Shown: positions 26,513 through 36,087, counted from the stretch's first letter. The stretch is 60,040 nt of DNA from Bacteroidota bacterium (GCA_023458535.1 JAEWYW010000033.1:1-60040), one strand, 5' to 3'. The notes: generated by a model not told the origin, from the letters alone. Numbers and translations: made by a program.

Positions 26513-28420
26513 TTAAATTTTTTCGTTTTTAATTTCTTCCACAATTTCTGGGTTGAGAAGGGTAGAGGTATCACCGAAATTAGAGAAATCACCTTCTGCA
26601 ATTTTTCTGAGAATTCTACGCATAATTTTACCAGATCGTGTCTTTGGAAGTGCAGAAACAAACTGTATTTTATCCAGTTTTGCAATAGGTCCTATAGATT
26701 CTGTAATCAGTTGATTGATTTCTTTTTTCAAATTTTCCTTGTCTCTGCTTTCACCAGTTTCTTTGAGCATCACATAGCCATAGAGCGCATTTCCCTTTAC
26801 ATCGTGTGGATAACCTACAATGGCAGATTCGGCAACAGCAGGGTGCTGGTTAATGCTGTCTTCAATAGGTGCTGTTCCTAAATTATGTCCTGAAACAATA
26901 ATAACATCATCCACGCGTCCTGTAATTCTATAATAGCCAACTTCGTCTCTTAATGCACCGTCACCCGTAAAATATTTTCCTGGGAACGCTGAAAAATAGG
27001 TCTCTTTATAGCGTTGATGGTCACCCCAAATAGTTCTTGCAATTCCGGGCCACGGAAAACGAATGCAAAGATTTCCTGTTACCTGATTTCCTGTGATTTC
27101 ATTGCGTTTTTCATCCATTAAAACAGGCTGAATGCCAGGGAGAGGTAATGTGGCGTAGGTAGGTTTTGTAGGGGTGATGAATGGAAGAGGTGAAATCATG
27201 ATACCACCAGTTTCTGTTTGCCACCAAGTATCTACAATGGGACATTTCTTTTTTCCTACATGATCATTAAACCAATGCCAAGCTTCATCATTTATAGGTT
27301 CACCAACCGATCCAATCACTCTTAAGCTTGATAAATCGTGCTTGTCTACCCACTCGGTGCTTTCTTTAGCTAAAGAACGAATGGCTGTAGGAGCTGTATA
27401 AAATTGAGTGACTTTGTGCTTTTCTATAACTTCCCAAAAGCGGTCTGGCTCTGGATAGGTTGGTACCCCTTCAAAAATTATGGTGGTGGCACCGTTTAAT
27501 AATGGGCCATACAGTATGTAGGAATGTCCCGTTATCCAGCCGATGTCTGCCGTACACCAATAGATATCGTTTTCTTTATAATTAAAGACATTTTTGAAAG
27601 TATAGCCAGTGTAAACCATGTATCCTGCACATGTATGCAGCATTCCTTTTGGTTTGCCTGTAGAACCAGATGTATAAAGAATGAATAATGGATCTTCGGC
27701 ATCCATAATTTTGGTGACAAAGTCTGGAGAGGCTTTCTCGTAATAATCATCAAGCCAAAAATCACGTCCTGCTTTCATTTTGACATTGGAATGCGTTCGT
27801 TTAACCACTAGAACTTTTTCGATGGTTTTGCAGTTTTCTAGCGCTTCATCTACAATGCCTTTCAAATCGATGGATTTATTTCCTCGATAGCTACCATCCG
27901 AACACACAATAAGTTTTGCTTCACAGTCATTTGCTCGTGAAGCAACTGCCGATGCAGAAAAACCAGCAAATATTACCGAATGTACGGCACCCATCTTGGC
28001 ACAAGCCAGCATGGTTACTGCCAATTCTGGAATCATGGGAAGATAAATACAAACTCTGTCTCCTTTTTGTATTCCCATTTCGGTAAGCACATTGGCCATT
28101 TTGCAAACCCTTTCGTGCAGATCTTTATATGAGATGTGTTGAGCGTCCTCTTTAGGATCATTAGGCTCAAAAATGATAGCAGTTTTGTCGCCCCTTTCCG
28201 CCAAATGCCTGTCCAGACAGTTTTTAGTAATGTTAAGTTTTGCATTTTTAAACCATTTGATGTTGGCTTCTTCCATATTGTAATCAACCACCTTGCTCCA
28301 TCTTTGGTACCATACAAAATTTTTGTCGGCTACTTTATCCCAAAATTTCTTAGGATTTTTAATGGATTGTTTGTACTGTTTAAAATAATCTGGAAGATCT
28401 TCTATCTGATAACTGCTCAT
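26513..28420 (-). CDS. acs: acetyl-CoA synthetase
   Basis: AMP-forming acetate-CoA ligase of 635 aa (EC 6.2.1.1), converting acetate, ATP and CoA to acetyl-CoA. Visible motifs are the N-terminal ACAS_N segment, the P-loop YTSGSTGKPKG, the acyl-binding WWQTETGG, the hinge TGDGA, and the C-terminal catalytic lysine K598 in PKTRSGKIMRR, which is the regulatory acetylation site in other Acs proteins. It is the second of two ligase genes on the minus strand. A 94-base spacer of 7-base repeats separates it from the upstream prpE-like gene and leads up to its start codon. Confidence 0.95.
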   Translation of the reverse strand: MSSYQIEDLPDYFKQYKQSIKNPKKFWDKVADKNFVWYQRWSKVVDYNMEEANIKWFKNAKLNITKNCLDRHLAERGDKTAIIFEPNDPKEDAQHISYKDLHERVCKMANVLTEMGIQKGDRVCIYLPMIPELAVTMLACAKMGAVHSVIFAGFSASAVASRANDCEAKLIVCSDGSYRGNKSIDLKGIVDEALENCKTIEKVLVVKRTHSNVKMKAGRDFWLDDYYEKASPDFVTKIMDAEDPLFILYTSGSTGKPKGMLHTCAGYMVYTGYTFKNVFNYKENDIYWCTADIGWITGHSYILYGPLLNGATTIIFEGVPTYPEPDRFWEVIEKHKVTQFYTAPTAIRSLAKESTEWVDKHDLSSLRVIGSVGEPINDEAWHWFNDHVGKKKCPIVDTWWQTETGGIMISPLPFITPTKPTYATLPLPGIQPVLMDEKRNEITGNQVTGNLCIRFPWPGIARTIWGDHQRYKETYFSAFPGKYFTGDGALRDEVGYYRITGRVDDVIIVSGHNLGTAPIEDSINQHPAVAESAIVGYPHDVKGNALYGYVMLKETGESRDKENLKKEINQLITESIGPIAKLDKIQFVSALPKTRSGKIMRRILRKIAEGDFSNFGDTSTLLNPEIVEEIKNEKI

Positions 28421-28430
28421 TTTGATATTG

Positions 28431-28511
28431 TTTAAAGTCGTATGTCTAAAGTTTAAAGTTTAAAGTCTGAATTTCAAATCTCGAACCTCGAACCTCGAAT
28501 CTCGAATCTCG
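28431..28511. repeat. 7-base periodic repeat tract between the prpE-like gene and acs
   Basis: On the plus strand six in-register heptads (TTTAAAG, TCGTATG, TCTAAAG, TTTAAAG, TTTAAAG, TCTGAAT; 28431-28472), then four bases, then five heptads AATCTCG/AACCTCG (28477-28511). On the coding (minus) strand the purine-rich arm comes first and the ACTTTAA-type arm runs up to within 11 bases of the acs ATG. The same 7-base period recurs at 45584-45666, 47077-47111 and 50782-50816. Confidence 0.85.
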
Positions 28512-28514
28512 AAT

Positions 28515-30401
28515 TTAATTAACGTATTGTTTATATTTTGTTTGAATTTCCTCAATAATCTTTTCATCATCTATTGTAGATGGTATTTGAAAATCTTTGC
28601 CATCTAATAAGGTTCTGATCAGTTTTCTGAGAATTTTCCCTGATCGTGTTTTGGGTAACCTGCTTACCACCATTACATTTTTTAAACTTGCAACGGCACC
28701 AATTTTTTCACGAACTTTTTGAATGATTTCCTTTTCTAAATCCTTTTCGGAAATGGAGCTTCCGTTTTTTATGACAACACTGGCAAATGGAATCTGACCT
28801 TTTAATGTATCGTCTATTCCTACTACAGCGCATTCTGCTACATCTGGATGAGAGGATACCACTTCTTCCATTTCTGAAGTGGAAAGTCGGTGTCCTGCGA
28901 CATTAATAACATCATCTACACGGCCTGTGATGAAAATATAGCCATCTTCGTCCTGAATGGCGCCATCTCCTGAGAAATAATAGCCATCAAACTGCGATAA
29001 ATAACTGTTTTTGTAGCGTGGAAAATCTTTCCAAACTCCTAATAAAGCACCAGGAGGAAGTGGAAGTTTAATAACGAGATAACCTTCATGGTGGGGATCT
29101 AATTCATAACCGTTTTCATCAAAGATTTTAATATCATAACCTGGAATAGGTTTACCAGCGGCTGCTCTTTTAATTTGATAATCGTCGAATGCGGTTAGCA
29201 AACCCAACATTGGCGAACCAGATTCTGTTTGCCACCAATGGTCGATTGCGGGGACACCGATGTGCTCATTGAACCAATCGAGTGTTGCAACATCGCATCT
29301 TTCACCTGCTAGAAACTGTTTTTTAAGCTTTGATAAATCGTATTTTTTTACCAATTCACCGTTTGGATCTTCTTTTTTAATGGCTCTAATTGCGGTGGGA
29401 GCTGTAAACATGACCGAAACTCCATATTCGGAGATGATTCTCCAAAAAGTTCCGGCGTCGGGTGTCATAACTGGCTTACCTTCAAAAATTACGGTTGAAT
29501 TTCTGTTGATCAGCGGTGCATAAACGCTGTAACTGTGTCCCACTGCCCAGCCAAAATCTGACGCAGCCCAAAATGTATCTCCAGGCTCAATGGCATAATG
29601 ATAATTCATGGTAAATTTTAAAGCTGTAGCGTAGCCTCCAGTATCCCGAACGATACCTTTTGGTTTTCCTGTGGTGCCTGATGTGTAGAGTAAATAGAGT
29701 GGGTGTGTAGATTCAACGGGAATGTAATTTGCAGGTTGAGACTTAGCGACAAGATCTTCGTAATCGATAGTTCCTTCAAAAAATTCCTCTTTATTGTCGA
29801 CTAGATTTCTGTTGAAAACGATGATGTTTTCCACTTTATCCTGAGCCAATTCAATGGCTTTTTCCACCAAAGGTAAGTAGGGAATTCTTTTGGCTATTTC
29901 AACGCCTGCTGTAGCTGTAATAAGCACTTTTGGCTTGCAGTCATCAATACGAACCACCAATTCTTGCGGCGCAAAACCACCAAAAACAACATTATGAATC
30001 ACACCAATTCTGGCGCATGCCAACATGGTAAACAAAGTTTGCGGAATCATGGGCATATAAACTACTGCTGTATCTCCTTTTTGCAATCCCAGAGATTGTA
30101 GTCCACCTGCCAGTTTAGAAACTTCCTCTTTTACTTCACTGAAAGTATATTTTTTTTTCTGATTGGTTACGGGTGAATCATAAATTACAGCAACCTGATC
30201 TCCAAATCCATCTTCTATATGTTGATCTATGCACAGATAGGACATATTGGTTTCTCCGTCTGCAAACCATTGTGGGTAGTTATTTTCATCTTGAGATAGT
30301 ATGGTTTCGGGAAACTTCATCCATGTAATTTCTTCTGCCTGTTTTTTCCAAAACTCTTCTTTATTATCAATACTTTCCTGAAACATTTGCTCTGCTCTCA
30401 T
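28515..30401 (-). CDS. prpE: propionyl-CoA synthetase-like acyl-CoA ligase
   Basis: AMP-forming ligase of 628 aa in the ANL superfamily. The P-loop is YTSGTTGKPKG. DRWWQTESG-type acyl-binding residues appear as DHWWQTESGSP, and the catalytic lysine is K589 in PKTRSGKILRK. The segments VFGGFAPQELVVRIDD and PGYDIKIFDENG are typical of PrpE rather than Acs, so propionate is the likely substrate, with acetate a possible second one. It is the first of two tandem ligase genes, followed after 94 bases by acs. Substrate is inferred from similarity alone. Confidence 0.85.
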   Translation of the reverse strand: MRAEQMFQESIDNKEEFWKKQAEEITWMKFPETILSQDENNYPQWFADGETNMSYLCIDQHIEDGFGDQVAVIYDSPVTNQKKKYTFSEVKEEVSKLAGGLQSLGLQKGDTAVVYMPMIPQTLFTMLACARIGVIHNVVFGGFAPQELVVRIDDCKPKVLITATAGVEIAKRIPYLPLVEKAIELAQDKVENIIVFNRNLVDNKEEFFEGTIDYEDLVAKSQPANYIPVESTHPLYLLYTSGTTGKPKGIVRDTGGYATALKFTMNYHYAIEPGDTFWAASDFGWAVGHSYSVYAPLINRNSTVIFEGKPVMTPDAGTFWRIISEYGVSVMFTAPTAIRAIKKEDPNGELVKKYDLSKLKKQFLAGERCDVATLDWFNEHIGVPAIDHWWQTESGSPMLGLLTAFDDYQIKRAAAGKPIPGYDIKIFDENGYELDPHHEGYLVIKLPLPPGALLGVWKDFPRYKNSYLSQFDGYYFSGDGAIQDEDGYIFITGRVDDVINVAGHRLSTSEMEEVVSSHPDVAECAVVGIDDTLKGQIPFASVVIKNGSSISEKDLEKEIIQKVREKIGAVASLKNVMVVSRLPKTRSGKILRKLIRTLLDGKDFQIPSTIDDEKIIEEIQTKYKQYVN

Positions 30402-30697
30402 TTACCTGTTATTTTTTGTTGCCTCAATTTACAATAAATTTAGAGAAATATTAATTTTTTGTGGTCTTTTTTCGGTTGTGGGTATCAGTTTTTAGTTAAA
30501 ATTAAAACTGATTTAAAAATTACGTAAAAGTGTTCAAACGCGATTAATTGATTTGTGATACGCACCAAATTCTCATTAAAAAAAACTCTCTCGTTCTTTA
30601 ACAAAGTGAAATTGATAAATCTTTATATAATCGAGCTAATTGAAAGGACAAAATATGTTTTTAGGGCATTTTAATTAATTTATGCCTACATTTAAAA
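30402..30697. other. intergenic region between prpE-like and GreA-like genes
   Basis: A 296-base A/T-rich gap holding the two divergent promoters. The clearest element is an imperfect inverted repeat, TAGGGCAT (30662-30669) and ATGCCTA (30682-30688), around a TTAATTAA core, ending at a TACATTTA -7-like sequence (30687-30694) just before the ATG at 30698. No RNA gene or ORF is convincing. Confidence 0.35.
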
Positions 30698-31138
30698 ATG
30701 CAAAAAGAAGAAATTTTGAGGCTGGTAAAAGCTAAAGTTGATGAAAGAATTTCCAGTTTGGAACATCTAATTGACGAAGCACGCGCATCGAATAATGATA
30801 CCAAATCGTCAATGGGTGATAAATATGAAACAGGCAGGGAAATGCTGCAGCAAGTCATTAATCAATATCAAGGTCAGTTGAGTGAGATTAGAGCGCAAAA
30901 AGATATTTTGGAACATATCAATTCAGAACCTTGTGAGAAAGTACAAAACGGAGTTTTAGTGAAAACGGACAAAGGTCTTTTTTATATTTCAGTTTCTTTG
31001 GGCGAAATTCTTTATGAGGGCTTGAAGATTTTTACGGTTTCAAAAGACGCTCCTTTAGTAAAAGCAATGATGGGGAAAGCTCAAAACGAAACATTTGTCA
31101 TGCCATCGGGAAATCATTCCATTCTGCAGATTTGGTAA
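30698..31138 (+). CDS. coiled-coil protein with a GreA/GreB-like C-terminal region
   Basis: A 146 aa cytoplasmic protein. Residues about 1-75 form a charged helical hairpin-like coil (ILRLVKAKVDERISSLEHL and EMLQQVINQYQGQLSEI), and SSMGDKYETGREM lies at its turn. The remaining part (LFYISVSLGEILYEGLKIFTV and the ending PSGNHSILQIW) looks like the beta-rich C-terminal domain of Gre-type transcription factors. This suggests a protein that could enter the RNA polymerase secondary channel, but that is inference; similar flavobacterial proteins are often misnamed. It precedes a hydrolase gene by 20 bases. Confidence 0.65.
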   Translation: MQKEEILRLVKAKVDERISSLEHLIDEARASNNDTKSSMGDKYETGREMLQQVINQYQGQLSEIRAQKDILEHINSEPCEKVQNGVLVKTDKGLFYISVSLGEILYEGLKIFTVSKDAPLVKAMMGKAQNETFVMPSGNHSILQIW

Positions 31139-31158
31139 CTTAGCGGTTTATAACAACA

Positions 31159-31920
31159 ATGATAGAAGGAATAATCCGCTTGGGCGGAGAGATAGCATAC
31201 GAATTGCATAAAATTTCAGATAATGCGGACACCATTGTTTTTCTGCACGATTCTTTAGGGTGCATCACACTTTGGCGAGATTTTCCGAAGCGTTTAAGTG
31301 AAAAAACAAATTGTAATATTTTAATCTACGATCGTTTAGGATATGGAAAATCGGGTGGCGTTTTGAAAACTTCACGGGATCATTTTTATATGGAGGATGA
31401 GGCCGATATGCTTAATGCAATATTATCGGAACTTTCAATTGAGAATCCAATTCTTTTCGGGCACAGCGATGGTGGCTCTATAGCACTCATCTTTGCAGGG
31501 AAATATCAGAAGGCAAAAGCAATAATTACCGTTGGAGCGCATATTTTCGTTGAAGAAATTACTTTAGAAGGAATTCGCGTTGCAGAGCAAGCTTATCAAA
31601 CAACCAATCTTAAAGAAAAACTAGAAAAATACCACGGCGATAATACAGAAGCTCTTTTCCATGCCTGGACAGAAACCTGGCAAAACGAATCCTTTAGAAA
31701 TTGGAATATAGAGCATTTCTTATCAGGGATTGTTTGTCCCGCACTCATCATCCAAGGTGAAGAGGATGAATTTGGAACCTTAAAGCAAGTGGAAAGAACG
31801 GTTGCTCAAATTTGTGGTCGCGCCGAAGCTTTTGTAATTCCAAATGCTAAACATACTCCACATAAAGAAGTTCCGGATGTTGTTTTGGATAAATGCGTGG
31901 ATTTTATAAAAAGTTTATAA
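31159..31920 (+). CDS. alpha/beta hydrolase
   Basis: A 253 aa cytoplasmic alpha/beta hydrolase-fold protein. The nucleophile is S103 in the elbow GHSDGG, the acid is probably the Asp in EEDEFGT, and the base is the His in AKHTPHKE near the C-terminus; the oxyanion region is FLHDSLG. The cap region is short. It may cleave an ester, lactone or thioester; the substrate cannot be predicted. It is 20 bases behind the GreA-like gene and is followed by a terminator, so it is probably the second gene of a small operon. Confidence 0.85.
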   Translation: MIEGIIRLGGEIAYELHKISDNADTIVFLHDSLGCITLWRDFPKRLSEKTNCNILIYDRLGYGKSGGVLKTSRDHFYMEDEADMLNAILSELSIENPILFGHSDGGSIALIFAGKYQKAKAIITVGAHIFVEEITLEGIRVAEQAYQTTNLKEKLEKYHGDNTEALFHAWTETWQNESFRNWNIEHFLSGIVCPALIIQGEEDEFGTLKQVERTVAQICGRAEAFVIPNAKHTPHKEVPDVVLDKCVDFIKSL

Positions 31921-31947
31921 AAAAGTCCCAAAACAATGGGACCTTTT
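31921..31947. terminator. terminator between hydrolase and choice-of-anchor I gene
   Basis: Stem AAAAGTCCCA with its complement (one bulged C) and a 6-base loop, flanked by A and T runs. It serves the hydrolase and perhaps the convergent minus-strand gene. Confidence 0.65.
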
Positions 31948-31968
31948 AATAAATGTTGTGAGCGTATA

Positions 31969-34900
31969 TTATTTTACAATAAGTCGTTTGGTTTCACCTT
32001 CGCCAGTCTTGAGCAAGTAAACACCTGTCGACAGCGTTGAAGTATCTATTGTTAAAGCTTTTTTATCTTTCTTAATGATTTTTCCAGACATGTCGTACAT
32101 ATCATAATCTGCCAGTCTGTTAAAATAAAGTGTATTGCCTTTGCTGATGGGATTTGGAAAGATATTAAAGGTAGCTTTTTCACTTTTCACTTCTGACGTT
32201 CCTAATGTTCCAGTAGGTACTACAACCTCATATAATGCTAAGGTGCCACTAATTTCGTTGGCAATAATTACGTAGCCTTTATTTGTTGTGGTGTTTTCCG
32301 GAGCGATATATATAATACCTTCTGGACCGTTATCGCCAGCATAGGCAGAAGTACTTCTTGAATTTTTATACTCTGTGAAAGTTGGGTTTTGAGGATCGGT
32401 AACATTGTAAACCATTACACCTCCCGTTCTTTCTAGAGTGATGAATGCATAGGTTTGTCCCTGAATGGTACCCAAGGTTACTCCCTCTGGTTCAGGACCT
32501 TTTGCTCGGCTTCTATTTTTGACAGCATTAGACTCGTTATCTGCATTAAAAATAAGTGGATAGTTGGCTGCAATATACCTTTCGAACTGGTCACCACTAT
32601 CGTAAACCATCTGTTTAGAATCCGCATTAAAAATGGAGAAAGAGCGCGCTCCTAAGGCAGCAATTTCTTCAAAATCAGCATCAGCATCGGTATTTCCTGT
32701 GGCGTTCGAAACTCTGAACCTTCCCAAGTTATAAGATGCTTTTAAAATAGAAGCTTGTGGAAAAATGGCTGGATCTAAAGTATAATTATTGGCTCCCACA
32801 GTTGTTCTTTCACTAAAGCCTGAAAGATCTTTTTCGTCGCCTTCGTTGGCTGTGATAATATAATTGGTGCCGTTCACCTTAAAATTCTGCACTGCATCTG
32901 GCGTAAAGTATGTTTTTACAGGCCAGTTGGCGATCAGTATTTCGTTGTTATTGTCGGAAGCATCAAAACCATTTCCAGGAACGCTCATGTCTTTTTTACC
33001 TAAACCCCAAATGCTATTAATGCTTTTTGTCGCTAAATTAACTTCTGCTATTGCATTGTTTTCCTGCAATGTTACCCATGCTTTCTGGCTGTCTGTACTT
33101 ACGGTAATGTATTCGGGTTCTAGATCTTGAGACAGGGTATTGTTGGTTCTTACTTTTCGTAATCCAGTTGCTGTTAAAGCGCCAACTTGAGAATCAAACG
33201 CGTTGAAATTTAAAGTGGTGACATTAGATTGTGTTAGACTAGGTATTCCTCCAGAAATATCAATAATACTGATTGTACCTTCAGGATCTACTGTATAGGC
33301 ATCATTGGGTTCACCTTCGTTGGCTGTTATTACTTTCGTTCCGTCTGGGGTGAAAGTCACCATATCGGGTAATGCTCCTACGGTAACTTGTTTCAGGAAA
33401 TTACCATTGATGTCGAAAAATACTACAGAACTATTGAGTTGCGGATTGGCATTTGGAGAAGCTGCGGCGATAATTCCGTTTTTCACTGCAATGCTGGTGA
33501 TTCCGCCATAGGGTGCCATGTTAACGGTATTAATGACATTTAAAGCGGTTGGATTGCTAAAATCAATAATATCAAACACATCGGTTATAGAACTGATGGT
33601 AAAAAGCCTTTGCGTGAAAGGATCGTGAACAACAATCTCTGTGGAGCTTGTGCTATTGCCCGAAGGATCGTAGCTTCCGATGTAATTTAATTGTATTTGT
33701 TGGCTAGGAACCGGCGCAGCTTTATCATTATCTACAATATAAATGGTTGCCGCATTATCTCCAATAATGGTTGTTCCAATGGGATTTTCTAGGCTAAGAA
33801 CAAAATATTCTGCACTTTGTTCTGCTAAATTGTCATCAATAATTGGAATGCTGATGATTTTGCTTGTTGTGGATGGCGTGAAATTAATAGTTTGATTAGC
33901 CAACGTAAAATCATTGCCATCTGCAGTACTAAATGGTGCAGGTTTCACTACAAGATTCACACTTGAAGTAGAAGGATTGTTAACATTGATTGTAAAATTC
34001 AAGGTGCCAGAATTCTCATTTACTTTAATGAAGTTCTTTTCCCAAGAAATACTCGTTCCCGATGTTGTAAAAACACTTGAAGTGACAGTGGTTACAGCAT
34101 TGTCATTGATATCTTCAACCATATTGGGTTTTAAAGCCAAATAATAGGTTTGGTTGGGTATCAAATTAGAGTTGGGAACAATTGTTATTTTGTTATTGGC
34201 AAAGGTTGTCGTGAAGGAAACCGTTGCGCCATTAGCGTCATTCAGTTTGAAATCAACTAAATTTTGTGCATTTGCAGAAGTAATCGCTGCGTTATCAATC
34301 AGTCGAACATATTCATTAAAAGTGATGGACGGATTTACCGTTGTTGAGGCATTATTAACATTGTTGGCAGGAAGGTATGAGATGCTTGGTGGAGTAGTAT
34401 CGACAGTGCCTGAAGGTGTAGCATCTAGTGTAAAATTATCAAAGCGATTGTTGCCTACCGATCCGCCCGTTCCTGCTGAAAATTCAACTTTTAACTTAAA
34501 ATTAGGATTGTTAGCCACTCCAGCAACATTGGAAAAATCAAAACTAATCAATTGTGGATTGGCATCCTGCGGTGTTATGGTTTGATAAGTTTGGAAAGTA
34601 GTACCGTCTAAAGAATAAGACCAAGTTTGCGTACCCGCACCTGAACCCGATCGTCTGGTGGTAAATTTTACTACTACATTATTATAACCAGTGGTTGGAA
34701 GCGAAAATTGTAGGGTTCCCCCAATAGGATTGTTAAATCTTAGATGGGTGCCAGAAGCGTCTCCGTTTCTTGCGTTAAAATTATCAATATTAAAGTTCTG
34801 CCCAGTTCCTCCCGCAAAATCTATCACGCTTGTTCCACCTGCAATGGCAGATAAAGAGCCGTTCAACAGCGTTGAGGTAGGTGTTTTAATGCTAGCTTCT

Positions 34901-35010
34901 GAAGTATTATTATTGAAATTCCAATAATGTACAAGCGTTTGTCCGTATGCAAATCCGTGAAAGAAAACGGCGATGGGAAGCCATTTTTTAAGGGTAGAAA
35001 AGTGTCTCAT
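31969..35010 (-). CDS. secreted choice-of-anchor I protein with T9SS sorting domain
   Basis: A large extracellular protein of 1013 aa from the ATG at 35008-35010; the upstream TTG at 35034 lies in the promoter region. After a signal peptide (MRHFSTLKKWLPIAVFFHGFAYGQ), a beta-sandwich (HYWNFNNN, about 25-205), an Ig-like domain (about 208-320) and a Calx-beta-like domain (about 322-430) precede a long beta-propeller region of the choice-of-anchor I type (LEPEYITVS, ITANEGDE, GPEPEGVT). The end (FNIFPNP to GVYLLKTGEGETKRLIVK) is a type A T9SS sorting domain. It is probably displayed or released at the surface. Its substrate is unknown; phosphatase- or phytase-like activity has been suggested for such folds. 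Confidence 0.88.
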   Translation of the reverse strand: MRHFSTLKKWLPIAVFFHGFAYGQTLVHYWNFNNNTSEASIKTPTSTLLNGSLSAIAGGTSVIDFAGGTGQNFNIDNFNARNGDASGTHLRFNNPIGGTLQFSLPTTGYNNVVVKFTTRRSGSGAGTQTWSYSLDGTTFQTYQTITPQDANPQLISFDFSNVAGVANNPNFKLKVEFSAGTGGSVGNNRFDNFTLDATPSGTVDTTPPSISYLPANNVNNASTTVNPSITFNEYVRLIDNAAITSANAQNLVDFKLNDANGATVSFTTTFANNKITIVPNSNLIPNQTYYLALKPNMVEDINDNAVTTVTSSVFTTSGTSISWEKNFIKVNENSGTLNFTINVNNPSTSSVNLVVKPAPFSTADGNDFTLANQTINFTPSTTSKIISIPIIDDNLAEQSAEYFVLSLENPIGTTIIGDNAATIYIVDNDKAAPVPSQQIQLNYIGSYDPSGNSTSSTEIVVHDPFTQRLFTISSITDVFDIIDFSNPTALNVINTVNMAPYGGITSIAVKNGIIAAASPNANPQLNSSVVFFDINGNFLKQVTVGALPDMVTFTPDGTKVITANEGEPNDAYTVDPEGTISIIDISGGIPSLTQSNVTTLNFNAFDSQVGALTATGLRKVRTNNTLSQDLEPEYITVSTDSQKAWVTLQENNAIAEVNLATKSINSIWGLGKKDMSVPGNGFDASDNNNEILIANWPVKTYFTPDAVQNFKVNGTNYIITANEGDEKDLSGFSERTTVGANNYTLDPAIFPQASILKASYNLGRFRVSNATGNTDADADFEEIAALGARSFSIFNADSKQMVYDSGDQFERYIAANYPLIFNADNESNAVKNRSRAKGPEPEGVTLGTIQGQTYAFITLERTGGVMVYNVTDPQNPTFTEYKNSRSTSAYAGDNGPEGIIYIAPENTTTNKGYVIIANEISGTLALYEVVVPTGTLGTSEVKSEKATFNIFPNPISKGNTLYFNRLADYDMYDMSGKIIKKDKKALTIDTSTLSTGVYLLKTGEGETKRLIVK

Positions 35011-35171
35011 TTTTAGCTTTTTAATTGACTGCAAAAATGATTATTCTCAGCTTCTACTGTTTTAATTAAACTTTAACAAATTCTTAATTCTGTGTTTGAG
35101 ATATGAATTGAAAATTTTTCAACATGCAATTTGTATTGATGTTAGATAAGATTTATTAGTTACATTTTAAG

Positions 35172-35179
35172 TATATTTG
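35172..35179 (+). promoter_or_regulatory. candidate -7 element of the thyA promoter
   Basis: TATATTTG, 34 bases before the thyA ATG, is a full TAnnTTTG match. No good -33 element is visible. Confidence 0.45.
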
Positions 35180-35213
35180 AGCTTTCATATTGTAACTTTA
35201 AGAATCTCAAAAA

Positions 35214-36008
35214 ATGCAAAACTATCTGGATCTTCTTCGTCATATCAAAGAAAATGGAACCGATAAAACAGACCGAACAGGTACGGGAACTAGAAGTGTT
35301 TTCGGATACCAGCTACGTTATGATTTGTCAAAAGGTTTTCCGTTGGTTACCACAAAAAAGGTGCATTTAAAATCTATTATTTATGAGCTTTTGTGGTTTC
35401 TGAAAGGAGATACCAATATAAAATATCTTAAGGACAATAGTGTATCGATCTGGGACGAATGGGCAGATGAAAACGGAGATTTGGGTCCAGTTTATGGTGC
35501 TCAATGGAGAAGTTGGGCAGGTGCAGATGGAAAAGTGATTGATCAGATAACTGAGGTGATAGACCAAATTAAAAAAAATCCAGATTCCCGAAGGCTTATC
35601 GTATCAGCTTGGAATGTCGCTGAGATCCCTAATATGGCTCTTGCGCCTTGCCACGCTTTATTTCAGTTTTATGTAGCAGATGGGAAATTGTCGCTGCAAC
35701 TCTACCAAAGGAGTGCTGATGTTTTCTTGGGAGTGCCTTTTAATATTGCTTCTTATGCTTTATTATTGATGATAGTGGCCCAGGTTTGCGATTTAGAGGT
35801 AGGAGATTACGTACACTCTTTCGGTGATGTTCATATTTATAACAATCATTTTGAGCAGGTGGACAGACAACTTTCGAGAGAGCCCAAAGCGCTTCCAACA
35901 ATGAAATTGAACCCAACAGTTAAAGATATTTTCGATTTTAAATTTGAAGATTTTGAATTGTTGAACTACGACCCACACCCAGGAATTAAGGCGCCAGTTG
36001 CGATTTAG
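35214..36008 (+). CDS. thyA: thymidylate synthase
   Basis: Folate-dependent ThyA converting dUMP to dTMP, 264 aa, exactly the E. coli length. The catalytic cysteine is C146 in APCHALFQFYV. Other hallmarks are DRTGTGT near residue 20 (dUMP phosphate binding), RSADVFLGVPFNIASYALL, and HIYNNHFEQV. The gene stands alone: the usual partner folA is not adjacent, and the following gene is a serine hydrolase 79 bases later. It is divergent from the choice-of-anchor I gene. Confidence 0.97.
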   Translation: MQNYLDLLRHIKENGTDKTDRTGTGTRSVFGYQLRYDLSKGFPLVTTKKVHLKSIIYELLWFLKGDTNIKYLKDNSVSIWDEWADENGDLGPVYGAQWRSWAGADGKVIDQITEVIDQIKKNPDSRRLIVSAWNVAEIPNMALAPCHALFQFYVADGKLSLQLYQRSADVFLGVPFNIASYALLLMIVAQVCDLEVGDYVHSFGDVHIYNNHFEQVDRQLSREPKALPTMKLNPTVKDIFDFKFEDFELLNYDPHPGIKAPVAI

Positions 36009-36087
36009 AAAATATTTGAGTGAGGAATTTTTCCTCACTTTTTTTGTAACATAATCATTAGTTTGAAGACCTATCAATAAAAACCAA

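Noticed and set aside
28477..28511. Possible tRNA T-loop, because the minus strand reads repeated TTCGAG
   Set aside because: The TTCGAG units are part of a 7-base tandem repeat, and no acceptor, D or anticodon stem can be formed around them.
28431..28511. Possible CRISPR array
   Set aside because: Repeats are 7 bases with no spacers and no cas genes nearby.
30590..30640. Sequence resembling an rRNA leader (TTCTTTAACAAAGTGAAA)
   Set aside because: No rRNA gene follows and the similarity is short and A/T-rich, so it is not supported.
34154..34585. Plus-strand open frame of 143 codons inside the choice-of-anchor I gene
   Set aside because: It is antisense to a clearly coding, domain-rich gene and has low-complexity composition without any family features.
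35011..35034. Upstream TTG start for the choice-of-anchor I gene
   Set aside because: It adds eight residues before a good signal peptide and lies in a TTTTTG promoter-like sequence.
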